From: Pseudomonas ovata | Lineage (GTDB): Bacteria > Pseudomonadota > Gammaproteobacteria > Pseudomonadales > Pseudomonadaceae | DNA length: 64,000 nucleotides | NCBI RefSeq assembly: GCF_003131185.1 | Contig: NZ_QFFU01000009.1 | Location: 150,984 to 214,983, forward strand | Direction of reading: 5' to 3' | Shown: piece after piece, positions 63,868 to 64,000 of the stretch | Layout: every line of letters begins with the position of its first letter | Position numbering within the stretch: the stretch's first letter is position 1 | Program-made: the position numbers and the translations under genes | Notes under the pieces: generated by a model | Database searches by the model: none | What the model was told of the DNA's origin: nothing | What the model saw: only the letters and a program-made list of their open reading frames with translations

Positions 63868-64000
63868 GTAGGAGCGCGCTTGCCCGCGACCGGCTGCGCA
63901 GCAGTCGTAAAATCTGCGAAACGCCACAGATTTATGGCTGTGAACACATCCAAAATCTGCGAAACGCTGAAAATTTACGACTGCTGCGCAGCCGGTCGCG
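63868..64000. repeat. REP/BIME element 9 (cut by window end)
   Basis: The left arm GTAGGAGCGCGCTTGCCCGC and interior (AAATCTGCGAAACGCCACAG, seen twice in part) are present; the right arm is reached at GCAGCCGGTCGCG, where the window stops. It lies directly upstream of the permease start. Confidence 0.88.

Overview
The window is high-GC DNA with densely packed, often overlapping genes. It carries nine copies of a REP/BIME element of the kind that starts GTAGGAGCGCGC..GCCCGCGACCG. The gene families present (NorR/Fhp, PaoABCD-type aldehyde oxidoreductase, DUF6555, DUF3077-like and BIMEs) point to a fluorescent Pseudomonas, probably of the P. putida/P. fluorescens type. This identification is inferred from gene families and repeats, not from an alignment. 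I saw no rRNA or tRNA genes, insertion sequences or CRISPR arrays.

Layout, left to right. 1-9.8 kb: the end of an aldehyde dehydrogenase, a flavin reductase-like gene, a mocA-type molybdopterin cytidylyltransferase, and a fully overlapping minus-strand operon for a Tat-exported molybdenum aldehyde oxidoreductase (paoABC) with its maturation factor (paoD). A DMT exporter with a divergent Lrp-type regulator and a YqaA-like membrane protein follow. 9.9-11.2 kb: flavohaemoglobin (NO dioxygenase) behind three NorR-type GT-N7-AC sites and a sigma54 promoter. The matching NorR-type activator lies about 43 kb away at 52.8-54.4 kb.

11.3-30.3 kb: a type VI secretion (T6SS) locus read on the minus strand in the order clpV (3' part only), vgrG, DUF4123 adaptor, Tle1-type DUF2235 lipase, DUF3304 protein, DUF2875-like protein, PAAR, second DUF2875-like protein, tssM, tssA, tssF, tssG, tssJ, tssE. 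This is the second half of an enterobacterial-type (i2) T6SS operon. The genes expected before it (tssB, tssC, tssK, tssL, an OmpA-type gene), the first half of clpV, and hcp are absent. Here the locus is therefore an effector/baseplate remnant, or it depends on parts encoded elsewhere. Next to the break are a small DUF3077-like gene and an AT-richer pair of overlapping genes of unknown function (31.2-32.0 kb) that is laid out like a toxin-immunity pair.

32.4-39.5 kb: a copper group (PCu(A)C chaperone, SCO protein, DUF2946) and a TetR-controlled RND pump with an 18-bp perfect palindrome in the divergent promoter. Immediately after it lies a direct tandem duplication of about 440 bp. It joins copies of the pump 3' end and the amidase 3' end, and the BIME inside one copy is inverted relative to the other. 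40.2-50.9 kb: an accessory catabolic island. AraC, MetA-type outer-membrane protein, MFS and amidase genes run leftwards. AA_synth-family protein, alpha/beta hydrolase, aldehyde dehydrogenase and flavin reductase genes run rightwards and end at a strong hairpin, followed by GntR, Nudix and AraC genes. A perfect palindrome ATGGTATACCAT overlaps the likely promoter of the rightward operon.

51-64 kb: LysE exporter, small secreted and DUF6555 proteins, NorR, a Tas-like aldo-keto reductase, a DUF1615 lipoprotein, glutaminase, a class II aldolase-family protein, a D-2-hydroxyacid dehydrogenase, and a peptide/nickel-type ABC importer with a fused double ATPase and two permeases. No substrate-binding protein for the importer is present within the window.
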